Shown here one piece after another: positions 1 through 12,922 of a DNA stretch of 64,000 nt. The stretch spans positions 129,308,621 through 129,372,620 of the forward strand of contig NC_133931.1 in NCBI RefSeq assembly GCF_031877795.1. The letters run 5' to 3'. The translations under genes and the position numbers were made by a program. This DNA is from Strix aluco. Its lineage: Eukaryota > Chordata > Aves > Strigiformes > Strigidae. Each line of letters opens with the position of its first letter. The stretch's first letter is position 1. Below the pieces are notes generated by a model that was not told the origin of the DNA, did not search any database, and saw only the letters and a program-made list of their open reading frames with translations.

Positions 1-3000
1 CCCCCAAGACACTGGGGCAACAGACCAACCTCTCTTACACCTCTTTCAGTCATTTTTTACAGTCTGTGCCATCACTGATTCCATTCAAATCCTTAGCAGA
101 AGTGCACCAACGCTTCTCTAGAGGTCTGCTACCTTCACATTTGACAGGTCAAGCATCGGAACTTTCGCGTAGCCACTGCGGAGAATTCCAGTACTAATGT
201 CAGGACATTTACTTATAGCTGTTTCTTTAGGGGGAAAAAAGTATTCAAAACTTTTTCAAAGCAATATAGACAAGCCCCCTTTAAAAAATTTTTTTAATTA
301 CAAAGTCTGGTCAAGGAATTCTCACACAATAGGTTCTCTACTCGTGAGTAATAGCTATATCTGATTAATCAATGTGTAATGTTTCCAGTTTAGCTTCAAA
401 ACTCCTTTTAATTAAAGCAAGATTGCCATTTCTATAAATTTCAGTTATAGTCAAGCTTTTCCACTTCTTTGATCCAGCTGTTTAATGCGCTTAATGTGCT
501 TAATGCACAGGATGTAAGTCTCTTATATGTTTAATGTAGATTTCTGACTATGAGATGAACTGTTGTATCACTGAAGTTTCTGAATGAAAGAAAAAGAACT
601 TGCAGATAGGCAAGTGCTTCTTCATGTGCTTCTGCAACACCACTACTCTATTATTTCTCAAGCCAGGGAAAGCGCCAGTCTGAATACTGACCCCATTAAA
701 AATCTAATAGCTAGACATCATTCATGTTAGAGAAGCAATCGATTCTGCATGTGTATCAATCATCTGACTGCCATGGGGATGAGAAGCTGTATATACCCTC
801 ATACTGCTCTTCTTGCACGGTTCTTCATCTGGAGGTGAGGAAAGATAAAAACCAAACAACGCAACCAAGTTGAATGAAAAACAAAGAATGTACTGAGACT
901 TTTTTTTAACCTTAGCTATAGTTTAAAAAGATTAAAAAACTCAACCAAAACAAGAAAAGGCAAGCAATTATTTAAAACAAATGGCTCAAAATAATCCTAC
1001 AAGTTAGTAGGAATGCAAACTGTTAAAAAATTAATTTGTACTTCAAACTCAGAAGTACAGTACATGGATGTTTGATCTTGTCATGGCGCCAAATTAAGAT
1101 ACATTAAAGTTTCAGAGCACCATTTATAATGAATGTAAAATAGAATCACCAGCCCTCTGAGAAGGAATAGTTTATACAAATTGAACCTTGTGCTAAATAT
1201 TCCCAATTATGGATGACCTTAGAGTCTCAGAATACTCAGCTTCATGCAGACAGTCCTGAGAACCAGTATGAATTATGAACCCAGAATTTCCCATAAATGT
1301 TTTCCCCTAGCACGCCCCAGCTATGCCTTATATATACTTTCTAAATAAGAGTTCAAGAAGGAGTCCTGGAAGGACAGTATCTAGCTGTTTTTCCACAGCA
1401 ATCTCATTCCAAATCAGGTTTTGTCAGTAAAGGTGGGATACCACAACACCTGATTCTGGTTCATGACACCTTTGTTTCATGGTTACAAAGAAATTACACA
1501 TTTTATTTTGTAAACATTAACTATTTTACAAAATCTTATTACGGCAATAAGTCAAAAATTTCCTGAGCTGTAAAAACCACACCTTTTCAGAGTTCCTCTT
1601 CATTGTTTTGAAGTATTTTTTAATGTAGAATGTACTATTTGAGTTTCAGCATAATGTGTAATTTCTTGGGCTTTTAAATAAAGTTGGTTGTTTAAAAATC
1701 CCAGGTTTTTTAACTTTCCAGCACAGACACAGAACTCAGGAAATGACGTCACTGTCCGAGTGCCAAGAACCAGGTTGAAAGTCCTAAATCTCAGCACACT
1801 CTTTCAGCCAGTGACGCAAGCAGCCTGCTGAAGTGAATGGAACCTTTGTCCTATTCACTGAAACTGGGATTTTTTCATGCTTTTTTAAGAACTCTACAAA
1901 ACCTAGCTGATGAGTATGATCACAAGGTAAAGCTTCAAAAGATAAAAATCTCAAAAGCTACAAAAGCAGGTCCAGAATAGGAGAATGAGATTCAGACCTC
2001 TCTGGATTAATCACTGGCAACATTCCCGTGTTTTAAAAAGCAACATATTTTTACTTAAAAAAACCCCACCATTTAACATCTGATCCCTTACTTTGAAATA
2101 ATTAACAGCAAACTTGCAGACTCTGAGCAGCAAAATAGGCACTGCAGTAAGTAACACCAACAGAAACAAAGAGGCCACTTCTTTCCACAGGTGTCATATC
2201 AACAATTTAGGAAAGACTAGCTCAAGATCAACACATCCCAGTACAGTAATCTACATGTAGCTATCTATATATTATTATAGCTATTGGAGATCAAATTTAG
2301 GGTCCAATCCAGGTGACTATCCAGTAGGTGTTTACTTTAATCTAAGCTGATTTACTCTCCAGTCTCTGTTTACGGTATTGAAAGTAACTCTTTCAACATG
2401 AGAGGGGGAGAGTGGAGAGGCTGGAATCGTGTTCCCACCAAAGCAATACCTGAGGCCACCTGTAAAAAATACAAGACTTCTTTTACTTCTCCCACAAATT
2501 TTTTCTTTCCAAAACCCAAGCTGGCTTCATTTCAAACAGCTATAAGTAATGCTCATGACACTGAATCTTCACGTTGTTAAGCCAAGTAAGTGAATTCAGA
2601 CTGAAAAGCCTTAACAGCCCAGTGATAACCCCTCAAGTACATGGAAACAACCTGTTGATTTTCTTCAAGTAGCAGACTCTTACATACATCAATCCTTATC
2701 TTTCCACTACTGAGATTAAAAAAATAATTCACAACACCCAGAGCATATTACACAGATTGCTGATGAAAGCCACCACAAATTTTTAACCAACAATGAGTGC
2801 AGTCAGGTCTACTCATGTTAGTCTCAGCACGTTTCAATTAAGTTCCCCAGCAATCTGCTCTCAGTATTTATAGAGCTAAACTTGCAGCATTGCATGAACA
2901 CGTGTCACCTCCAGCTCCACAGCAACTGAAGAGCCTGTGGGGAACAACTTCAGACCTTAGACATTGCCATTTCCTGAATCACACAACAAAGAACACAAGG

Positions 3001-3319
3001 TCATGCAATATCCTGGATCAATATGATTGAGGCTACCTATGTAGCAAACATAAATCAAGTTCTGGCACTGTTTTGGTCTCTCCCTTCACCCCCAAACTCC
3101 TGCACATGAGTTTACTAGTTAAGCAATATTGCTTTGTTCTCTACATCAGGAACCTTTCTTTCTATCTAGGTGTCAGAGGTACAACCCCTGTTCATGACAA
3201 CCCAGCTAAGCATCATCCTTATGTCTACAGAATTCTTGCAGCTTATGCCTCCAAACACTGAGTAAAGTTGATTCCCGTTAGCTGATGCCTGCGAGCAGTT
3301 GGTGCCTGCAAGTTGAGGC
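1..3319. other. Upstream intergenic DNA, no gene seen
   Basis: AT-rich sequence with only short ORFs (65 codons or fewer), none resembling a known protein. In mammals the gene upstream of AKAP9 is MTERF1, whose coding region is a long uninterrupted ORF; nothing of that kind is here on either strand. I see no RNA gene and no clear repeat family in this stretch. Confidence 0.6.
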
Positions 3320-3866
3320 CTGTAACAATTAGTGATCCATTATACCTTAAATATTAAGAAATTATTTTACCAAATAATGTTTAACTGCGTATTTAACAAG
3401 GCCTGAGTGATTAAAATGTACAGAGAAAATATCCTGATCTTGAGAATAGATACATTCTGGCAGAAATGCTCAGACAAGGCAGATAAGAAAGAACATCTTG
3501 ACTGGACAACAGAGTTGGGAAACATCCAAGGAGAAGAAATTGTCCTCAAAAGACTCATGATCATAAAAGGGAAAAAGGAGTAGGGGGCTAACTCCCCAAA
3601 TGACCACCCGAGACCCCCGCGCATGCGCAGTGTAGTTTTGTAATGCCAGCATTATGTAAATGTAGTAAACAAGAAGAAAGGTGGAGACTTCTTGGAAAAT
3701 GCATGAATATTCATGTCTTTAAGGAATATAAAGGATGAACTTTTGGTTTAGTGTATGTATGTTAGATGGAATGATCCCCCATGCATCCAGCACCTCAAAA
3801 AAGAATGCCTGCCTTCTAAAAACTTCAAACTAAGTCTTAGAGGGTTCTTTTGAGACTGAATTTATG
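3320..3866 (+). mobile_element. Possible old avian ERV LTR (degraded)
   Basis: The stretch has the order of elements expected of an LTR. A GC-rich pocket contains the palindrome GCGCATGCGC near 3619-3628 (NRF1-type). A TATA-like TATAAAGG lies at about 3727-3734. Further 3' there is a degraded poly(A)-like AAAAAAGAATGCC near 3798. Proposed ends are TGTAAC near 3322 and GGCAACA near 3866. No target-site duplication could be matched at these ends, so the boundaries and the assignment are tentative. It could instead be unique sequence with a chance promoter-like layout. Confidence 0.3.
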
Positions 3867-4302
3867 GCAACAAAATGAGTGGAGGAGTACTCAAGATCCT
3901 CTCATTGGGACCAGTTTAAGAAGCAGTGTCCTGAACAACTATCTTCCCTTCTCCTCTCCTAAAGTAAGCTTCCCAGGCTTTGACTTTATGTTGGTCAGTG
4001 GTCTGGTAAGTGCTTTACTTTGCTTACACTGGGCTATACCCCAAACATGGGGGAAAACAATACAGATTGGCCCCCCTGGATGATCATGGGTGCGGATCAG
4101 CCATTTCAAGTGCCACTCAGACACAGCAGGGCACAGCATCTGGGTCACTGTCATCCTCACTTCTCTCAGGAAAATTCACAACTGAGAAGCTAGGACACAA
4201 AATACAGAATTACAAGGGTAAATACGTATTCATGTGCATGAGGTATCTCAGCCAAATTGGGGGACCATGAATGTCATTTTACACAGGGTTCTGATATCCT
4301 TC
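3867..4302. other. Unassigned spacer
   Basis: No gene recognised. If the preceding segment is an LTR, this could be decayed internal ERV leader sequence, but I see no coding motif to support that. Short overlapping ORFs of 73-86 codons here resemble nothing known. Confidence 0.3.
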
Positions 4303-5360
4303 AAATCATAGAACCATAGAATCATAGAACACCATGTTAGAAGGGAACTCAAGGATCAGATGGTCCAACCTTTCTTGACAACAGCACAGTCTAGACAAGA
4401 TGGCCAGCACACTGTCCAGCTGAATTTTAAAAGTGTCTAATGTTGGGAAATCCACCACATCCCTGGCAAGATTATTCAAATGGCTGATTTTTCTCCTTGT
4501 GAAAAACTTGCCTCTGTGTCCAGTCGGAATCTTCCCAGGAGTAACTTGTACTCATTACTCCTTGTCTTTTCTGTGTGACTCCTTGTAAAAATGGAGTCTT
4601 CATCTTCTTTGTAGCCACCCTTTAAATACTGGAACATGGTGATAGGGTCTCGCCTAAGCCTTCTCTTCTCAAGGCTGAACAAACCCAGTTCTCTTAGCCT
4701 TTCCCCAGGCCTTTGATCATCTTTGTGGCCTTTCACTGGACCCTCTCCAGCCTGTCCACAGCTTTTAGTATAGCAGGGACCAAAACTGAACACTGTATTC
4801 CAGATGTGACCTGACAAGTACCGAGTAGAGTGGGATAATGACTTCTCTATCTCTGCTGGTGATGCCCTTGTTGATGCAACCCAGCATCCTGTCGGCTTTC
4901 TTTGCCATTGCAGCACACTGTTCACTCATACTGATCTTGCTGTCCACCAGGTCCCTTCCCACACAGCTGCTCTCCAGCCAGGTAGATTCCAGTCTGTGAT
5001 GCACTCCTGGATTATGTTTTCCCAGGTGCAAGACCTTACACTTGTCCTTGTTGAACTTGTTAGCCCACTCTTCCAGCCCATCCAGGCCTTCCTGCAGGGT
5101 GGCTCTCCTTTCTGAAGTGTCCGCTTCCCCACTCAGTTTGATATTACCAGCAAACTTCATCAGGGAACACATGATCCCATCATCCAGATCACTTATAAAG
5201 ATATTAAACAGCGTTGGGCCCAATATCAATCCCTGGGGGACCCCACTTGTGACAGGATGCCAGTTTGAAAAAGCTATTTGCCACCACCATCTGGCTGCAG
5301 CCTGTCCGCCAGATCGCCACCCACCGTACAGACCACTTGTCTAGACCGTAACTTTATCAG
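4303..5360 (-). mobile_element. CR1 LINE fragment, 3' end of reverse transcriptase ORF2 plus 3' tail
   Basis: The minus strand encodes the C-terminal part of a CR1 reverse transcriptase: a motif like ILGPTLFNIFISDL, then the catalytic-loop region, then the LHLGKHNPG, LVDSKISMSEQCA and [14 protein letters not shown] blocks. It is broken into at least two frames (about 5229-4765 and 4925-4476). The catalytic FADD box reads FAGN (plus-strand 5143-5154), so the enzyme is dead. The 3' end is marked by repeated ATCATAGAA-type octamers at about 4306-4330. The element is 5'-truncated, as is usual for CR1. It is non-functional and lies about 9 kb upstream of the AKAP9 promoter. Confidence 0.93.
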
Positions 5361-6199
5361 TTTCCCTAGGAGAAGGCTGTGGGTTCAGGTACAACATGAT
5401 TTGACTAATCACTAACACCCACACTACTGATTACTAATCATAGTAAAACTTTGCAAAGCAACTATATTTTTGCAGCATTCTTGTTGCTTGTCTATTGATC
5501 CAGATGTCCCTGGAGTCAGTCTTGCTGACTTATCTACAACACCAGATGACACTGAGAGGGTTTCAAAGACGTCTCAGAGGGGCTAGGACACTGGCATTGT
5601 CTTGGTTGTTCAGGCATATTCTTCGTCCTTCATGAAGAACTCTAAACTTCCAAAAAGCAAAGTCCTTATTTCCAGGGCCAGGTTTTCCTTTAGTTTGTTT
5701 TACCTATGCATGAACAATATCAAAGCATCTAGTAAAATTCCACTACCTCATTACATTACAGTGTATAATGTGAATGAATGTTAATATATATATTAACAAA
5801 GTTAATACTTTCATACTATAATACATTGATAATATTTGATAATATTGATACAACAGTTAGGGATGGGAATTTTCAAAACATCTCCCTGACGTTCTATCAC
5901 TGCAGGCAGGCAGTGGGAAGGCACTTGGGCTCGCTGCCATCCTTGTTACAGAGGCAACAATAAAGGATTCTCTAGTTTATCCGTTTTCCTTGTGCCAGCA
6001 CATGAGATGCGCTCCATTTGTAACCACTGTGCTAGGTTAAACTGTCCTGCAAAAACAGCCCACACCTGACACAGAAGCCTGTGTCAAAGCCCACTGAGGA
6101 CCTGTTTTCACCTCACCAACTACAAGCCACATGCACTCACCAGAAACCATGAGGCTGGGTTTTCACCTTGCCCTTTACAGCCTCTACATTTAAAACAAA

Positions 6200-6370
6200 A
6201 TGCACCAGCCCGATACCCCTCGAAGCGACGAGTCGCCTGGGGAAACCTGCCCTTCCCCATGGGCCGCCCCCCAGGGTGACAGTCTGGAGGGTGACAGGCA
6301 GAAACCGCCATTACGTGAGTCCGGGTTTGCTCCCGGTGCTGCCACCTTGCAGAGCCGTTTTACTCACCAT
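6200..6370. promoter_or_regulatory. Small CpG-richer pocket, possible regulatory element
   Basis: A local rise in G+C and CpG count in otherwise AT-rich DNA, for example CCTCGAAGCGACGAGTCGCC near 6217 and ACGTGAGTCCGGG near 6314. There is no associated ORF of note. It could be a distal enhancer, a promoter of a non-coding transcript, or simply an older GC-rich insertion. Only base composition supports this call. Confidence 0.2.
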
Positions 6371-7370
6371 TTTATTTGTAACCGAGCCATTTGCCAGGAG
6401 ATGGCAGCATAAGATAAAATATCCCTGAATTTTGGTCCCAGCGATTGCCCTGCAAAGTGGTGTCCCCCGGATGGTAATACGGGCCTTCTGGGAGGCCTTT
6501 TACAGTAACATCTAGATTTAAAGAAGAAGAAAGCAGTGGGCTACAAACCTCTTGATCTTAACTTAGTTTTTAAACGGATGGATTCATGGCAGCAGGTAGA
6601 AAAACAATTTGTTTAAAGAGCACGTTCAAGTCTGGTGACAACAAAAGCTGCGGTCACACTGAGGTAGTGCGAGCCAGGAACACAGGCCAGCCAGCACCAG
6701 TGCTTGGTGCTTGGGCCAGGCCCGTCCTCACAAAAGTGCAAAGAAGAAAAAAAATAAATCTCTTTCAACAGGTAACCAATCAGATATGCTGTAAAGCCTT
6801 CACAGTTGCAACTGTGTTACCCAGCCAGGCTCTGCTGCACAGTGTTTTTGTGGGTAAAGCAGGACGAACAAGTGGCCTGGTGGGAAGATGGCCATACTGC
6901 GTTCCCTCCTCCTGATGCACTGGCCCGGTGGATTAAGTCTGTCCATATTTGCATTGCACCCTGCATGTTTTCATAGCAGTTCAGTAAGAAATCCTTTTGC
7001 CAGGGTGTTACTGAGATACAGCCTCTGGAAGTCCTACACGCTTCTCCCAGCTCCACTGTGTCTGCGGCACTCTTTATCTGAGGTGGCAGAATATTTCCCT
7101 ATAAGTATTGAAGTTAAGCCTAGGAAATGCATTGTACTTACCAGCTCTTATGGGATTACCTGGCATGCTGGCTCTTTTTTCCCCATAAATAACGCTAAAA
7201 AAGGCATGGCCTCCAGCATGATACAACGATTTAGGAGTAATTCTCATTAGGAAAGTAATTACATTTTTAACGTATTTTGAGGCTTGCTAAAATATGAATA
7301 ACACAAGTCTTCCCCATTTTAGCACCCAAATATATTAAAATAGAGTTTTAGGAAGCCATAGCTCCTAAAG

Positions 7371-7410
7371 AAGTGCTTCCTATAGGAGTGCTTCTTATAG
7401 AAGTGCTACC
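7371..7410. repeat. Short tandem repeat, about 15-bp unit
   Basis: Two full units and a partial third: AAGTGCTTCCTATAG at 7371-7385, GAGTGCTTCTTATAG at 7386-7400 and AAGTGCTACC from 7401. The units differ by two bases. It is too short to classify. Confidence 0.7.
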
Positions 7411-9734
7411 AGTTCTGGTGCCTGAAGCACTTCCTCTCAAATACCATTGGAAATTCTGGAATTTCTAAAAAAACACTGGGAATGCTGATCTGTCAGATGA
7501 CAGCCCGGATAATTTTGAAAAGAAACTGATATTCACACCGGTAAATCGGTACTGTGCTGAAACATGTGGACATTCTGTTAAATATGTAAATTCTTCCATG
7601 TTCTAAATGGAGCTTCATGAATAACACTTGACCATATAAAATACTGGAGCAGTAGAAAAATAACTAGTGTTTATACCTTCATATGCAATAGGCATAAGAG
7701 AATCATATTCTGAACCTTTATGTAAACTTGGACAGTTGTGACTTTAGTTATAAAGAAACATGTACTATAATGACTCTACATATATCTGATATAAATATCT
7801 GATTTGTGATAGAAATTAATCTTTTGTGCATACCTCAAATATCAAATGCCAGTTTGATGCTTCTGGGTCACTTAATGAGTTTCATTAGTTGCAAGCTTAC
7901 TTAAATTACCTTCCTTGATATATTATGCCTGCAGAATAAATTATTCATCTCAAAATGAATACAAAACTTCTTAGCTAAAGAGTCTTGCCTCTTCCTGGCT
8001 AGAGTATTTACATCAAAGCATCAACCAAATACCACAGTATTTGTCTTAATTAATTAAATGATAAGGAATAGACTCAAATATGCCTAAAAAAAGTTATGTG
8101 GAGCTTACAATTTGTCAAACTATAAGCTGTAAAACTCCAGGATTCAGAAAACAAAGACGCACATCTCCCAGAAGTATGTGTTATTGTAATATCACAAGAG
8201 CTCTGTGCTTTACAACTTTTGTATCAGTTATTTCACTCTTTTTTCAGCAGAAGAATGTTTGTGTTTGAAAACAAGAAAAACACGTTTGTGTGTTAGGCTT
8301 CACTGTGTGTGACTGAAGCATGTTAGCAAGTCCACTTTTATGTATGTATTAAGTGAATGCCTGGATCACATATGTGTGTGGAAGATTTTAGTGTCTGATT
8401 TCTTCTGTCAGCTGTTATAACAAAACTCAGTAAAACTTACTTTAAGAAAAAAAAATACATGCTGGATGGTAACAAAAACCAGGCCTTTGGTGGGACGCTG
8501 GTTGCAATGGTCAATGTAAATTTGTCTAACTTCACAGATGCAGTTATGGGTTAAAAAACGCATTTTTTGGTAACTTTCTCCTTATGTTGGAACATTTTAT
8601 TTTCATTCTCAGTGCCCATGCTGTTTCGTAGGCTTTGGTACCTTTTTTCATTAAAAAATATGTACAAGAGAACAGAAATTTTAGCTGTTACATGGGACCT
8701 TGATTCTATATATATTCATCAGTCACACCATTTAATAATTTTTCATACAACCATGCTTCTCCAGTGATTCTCAAAAGGAAAAAACGACAAAACACCATAA
8801 ACTCTTTAAATTATGTTTCCCTTACATCTCTAGCTCACCTACTTGTTAAGCACCAAGCCTCACTATTATTCTGTAACGGCATTTCTTGTGCCCTGCTTTG
8901 AAGAAGAGAACATTTGTCTGTTTCTAAAGCACAATTCAAGGTAGTCCTAACATAAATAACATACCTCAAATATCCCTGAGGTGAAAGTGACTGAGGTCTT
9001 AAAAAATGTTTTTATAACATGCAGTCAATCTAAATACAATAGGCCAAGTTCTACCTGAAATTTCAGTTGATTTGCAGTTGATAAAGGCAAATTAACACGA
9101 TTTGGTAATCCTCCCTCAGCAGTATCTGCAACGGGTCTCTGAAATGATGAATTTTACACATTTTACCTAAATCACCTGCCTGCTGCAACCATGCCAACAA
9201 AGCAACACTCTGGGAAGCCTTAGTGCAAAGCAATGCTCGGTGCAGGTGCAGAGCAGATGGCAGGGACAGAGCTGGCACAGCAGACTGTGGCAAAAGCAGA
9301 GGTTAAGCTGTTCATTAAGTCAACCTCATATTCTTTGTGCAAGCTCACACTGAAGTGGATTCAAACCATTTTGGTTTACAAGCACTATGACAGGTAAACA
9401 TTGAGGCCCTGCCTTACTATCAGTACAATCAGCCATAGAACTCCCATAGGTTCAATTCTGATCAAACAAAACATTCGGCATGGTCACCCTTCAGGTGGAG
9501 GCATCTCTTATTTTCATACTTGATCCATTTAATGTTCACCATAACTGAATGTGTTATCCTGTCAGGTAGATTTTTTACAGCAGACCTAGTGTCACAGCAG
9601 AACTGTTGGACATACATATCAGAGGTTGCATATCCATTAGCAGGAGGACTACTCCTTTACCACATTATGTTGACCAAGTACAGACATTTACAATTAAACA
9701 AATTCATAGCTCTCTTAAGAAACCTAAAGTAGCG

Positions 9735-9792
9735 TGGTCATTGTATTGGTGCCAGGAAAATATCAACATGGTCATTGTACTGGTGCTAGGAA
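9735..9792. repeat. Direct repeat of 24 bp, 34-bp spacing
   Basis: TGGTCATTGTATTGGTGCCA (start of copy 1, 9735-9758) recurs as TGGTCATTGTACTGGTGCTA (start of copy 2, 9769-9792). The two 24-bp copies differ at two positions, with a 10-bp AT-rich spacer between. It looks like a small local duplication. Confidence 0.75.
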
Positions 9793-10096
9793 GTCATCAG
9801 TCAGGCAACAGTTTGCTTTTACAAGCTGGTTCAGGGAATCTGACATGCTTCATATAGGAGTCTTCCATTCCAGTATGTATTTTTTGTTGAGTTGGATAGT
9901 CTCATTACTAAGTGGTATTCCTGATAATTATGACACTTGAGAAGACACAGTATCTGAGCTCCTTAGCTGTTGGAAGAGATTGTATCATCAGCTTAGGCCT
10001 GTGATATTTTGTAATTTTTGCATTTTATTTACACACATGATTTACCAGCAGCATGTTATGATCTGACAGCCCTCTGATTCTGACTTTAGTGGACTA

Positions 10097-10923
10097 TGTG
10101 AGAGATGACTTGTAACTCCCCGAAACAGGGCCTGAGAGAAACAGGCCTGCATGAAAAAAGAGCCAGAGAAAGATAAGGGATGGGGGGGAGTGGAGGCCCT
10201 CTGAGCCAAGGAATGTCTCAAACACTCTCAAGTAACAAAACTATAGTCACGGGGTGGATAGTGTGGAGTTCAGAGTTGATAAGGCTGCCTGGATAGCACA
10301 GGATGCTGCTGGAGGGGGGAGCCTTGTGAAGGCAGGACGGTTCTGTTCTGGTGCATCTTGTAAAGTTTCAAGGGCCATCTGTCCGGTGAATGACCTTTGC
10401 CTCATCCACGAAATGCATATTGAAGTTGACATCCCTGAATATGCTAATAAAGATTAACAAGATCATGCTAGTTACATCATCCCATGAAGCACCTTACTCC
10501 TCCCCATACATGGGATACTTAGAAAAGTAGGTCAGCCTAGAGGAGGGACCCAAGGAAAGTTTGTATTAAAGGGGGGGGGGGGGGGCAAGGAGTGAGGGGG
10601 AAGAAGAAGTGAAGAAAATGGATGCATCCTTGAACCCTTGTTGGCAGGACCAACGCAGGAACCTGGGCTGGTGATCTCTATTTCTACCTCTCTCTCTCTC
10701 TCTCTCTTCTTTTTTTCCCTTTTTCCTTATTATCATTAGGTAACGCAAGGCATACTATATCACTTGCCATAATTTGTTGTATACTTAGTCAGTTGTCGTG
10801 TAGCCAGTTAGTACATCGTGGGAAATGAATAAATGTTTGGACTTTGAAACTCACTGTTGTCCACTCCATTGGGGATTTATGAACCTAAGTCACTTGTCTC
10901 TCTTGTTTGAGTGGGATGTGACA
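10097..10923 (+). mobile_element. Solo LTR of an avian endogenous retrovirus, GACTA target-site duplication
   Basis: An 827-bp block starts TGTGAGAG and ends ATGTGACA, so it has the TG...CA termini of an LTR. It is flanked by an exact 5-bp direct repeat, GACTA at 10092-10096 and GACTA at 10924-10928. A poly(A) signal AATAAA at 10828-10833, about 90 bp from the 3' end, sets the + orientation. Internal low-complexity tracts are a 15-bp G run (10571-10585) and a CT run (10688-10707). No gag, pol or env sequence adjoins it, so it is a solo LTR left by recombination. A 5-bp duplication fits ERVL-like elements, but the family name is inference. It lies about 3.1 kb upstream of the AKAP9 promoter. 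Confidence 0.85.
10571..10585 (+). repeat. Poly(G) run, 15 bp, inside solo LTR
   Basis: Uninterrupted run of fifteen G on the + strand within the LTR. Such runs are often length-variable and assembly-sensitive. Confidence 0.9.
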
Positions 10924-10928
10924 GACTA

Positions 10929-12922
10929 TGACAGAATTTGAATTTCCTAACTAGAACTTTGTGACTTTATTAAACGTGGTCTTTAGGTTTCATCTATTGA
11001 CTTCGCAGTCCACTAAAGCGCCATGATGAGCAGCCAGGCATATCTTCACTGAACAGTGAATAAAGGACACAGAAGGAGTAGGAAGAAGGTGCAGTTTCAT
11101 TGTTAGAGAAAATACTGTAGGTGAAGAGGCCTGTCATTGTTTACAGAGAAACGCAACTAAAATTTAGCTCTGATACTCCAAGCTGGTTCAGTGCAGTTTT
11201 TTATGAATATTTCCAATAATCAATACATTTGTATATTAAAATAAGCCTGGGCCAAAATATCAGTCATTCCTATTTTGGAGGATGTCTGATTTATATTTTT
11301 TACCTTGTTAATCTGGTTCACATATGCTACTGTTGAAAGCAGTTTACACATATTTAATTTATGTGAATTCAATGAGTGTTAGAAAGTTAGTCAATCTTTA
11401 AAGCAGTTATTAGCCTGACTCTTGGGCACTATCTTACATTCTTAGGCAAGTGAACATTATTGGTCAATTCTGAGACAAGCAAGATAAATGCCTTTCTGTA
11501 ACTAAAAGTTTAATTGGCTAACCAAGTTGTGAATTCCAGTCAGCTCACCCTACATAAATGATAAAATAGGAATTTAAATAGCAGAAGTAGGAAATCATAC
11601 TGTATGGATTTTTTTTTTTTTTTCCTGGGAGAGAAAGTCCTGTTCTTCTTCTAACGTTGACAGAATATGGAAATACTATTCCCTGGGATATTTTATCCAG
11701 TAGTAATTTCCACAGTACTCTATTATAGTTTGTTGGTCTGATTTTCATGACTTCCATTGTCATGAATTAGGTGTTTAACTTAAAACCATTAGAATTACAT
11801 GGATATAAGTCTGTAAGAGGAAAATTAGGCCCATCAATTCTTAGTATTAAGAACCCATTTAATTATGGGATTTAGGAAGTTTGTAATTATCTTCTAAATG
11901 GGATATTTACTGATTAAGAAATTACTATTGTAGTGTCATGGGTGTGTGAAATTTTACTGACACCTAACAGCTAGTTCTGTGACAGTGGCCTCTGTCAGCC
12001 AAGAGGAATGTCATTGGCACAGAAAAGGTGATTTATTTTTCCCTCAGGGGCCTCCAGGCCTTTGTAATTGCTGGGAAAAACTTCCATTTGTACACACTTT
12101 GCGAAAATCACTTTCTTTTACTAACTTGAGAACACATTTTTAAGGAATGAAAAATAAATTTGTATTTCTATAAAAAGTTTATCTTTAGTTAATTTCATTT
12201 GCTGTTTTTCTCTATAACATGCTTTTCCTCTAGTGAACAGCAAAGTCTGAGAACTTCAACTGGAATATATGCTTGCTTCAAATACAAAACAAAGTGTAAC
12301 GCAGAGATTTGTCATTCCGTACCATGGATGGTGTTTTCTTTTTTTGACATAAATGGTACTCCTTTGTTTTTTAGTGAAGGTTGAGGACATTGTTTTGTAA
12401 ATACAGGAATGCACATTATGTGTACAGATCAACAAATTATTTCAAACTTTTCCATGAAATGTAACATCTTTCATGAGGTGTAGAAAATCCTTAAAAATTT
12501 CAGATTGAAGGTTGTTTACTTTGGCAATAATATGGGTGTGGAAGTCTGCTGCTAGGACTCCTAATACTTTTTGTCTTGGTCCTGGTCAGTAATACTGTGC
12601 AAATGATGTTTTCTTTTGGCATTTTTTCTGTTTTGGGTGGATCTGGTCTTTGCTGGAAAATTCAAGGAAGGAAAGAATAGATACTGACTGAATTGTGTTA
12701 AAAAGATCAGCAAGGCCGAGATCTAAGTTAATTCAGAAAGATTTTAGATTTTGCATTTAATAAAGCAGAATGATTCCAAATGCAGAATAAGGAATCTGTT
12801 TGTTCACATGCAGTTGTTACACACTAATGAAAAAAGATTTACCAGGAATGTGTAAGCCTTTGCCACCACCACAAATGGAACCAACTTCAGCGGTAACCGA
12901 AAGAAAAAACACATCATGAACA
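10929..12922. other. Upstream intergenic DNA, no gene seen
   Basis: AT-rich sequence with short ORFs only (72 codons or fewer). A poly(T) run lies near 11609-11624. I recognise no repeat family or RNA gene. Confidence 0.55.

Larger units (their letters stand above)
5361..10091. other. Upstream intergenic DNA, no gene seen
   Basis: Mostly AT-rich with no convincing coding potential; the longest ORF is 120 codons (6888-7250) and resembles nothing known. It contains an 18-bp perfect palindrome at 5780-5797, a small CpG-richer pocket near 6200-6370, a short 15-bp-period tandem repeat at 7371-7410 and a duplicated 24-mer at 9735-9792. No RNA gene was recognised. Confidence 0.55.

Noticed and set aside
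4476-5229. Minus-strand ORFs of 149 and 154 codons as a host gene
   Set aside because: They are the two frames of a broken CR1 reverse transcriptase with a ruined catalytic box.
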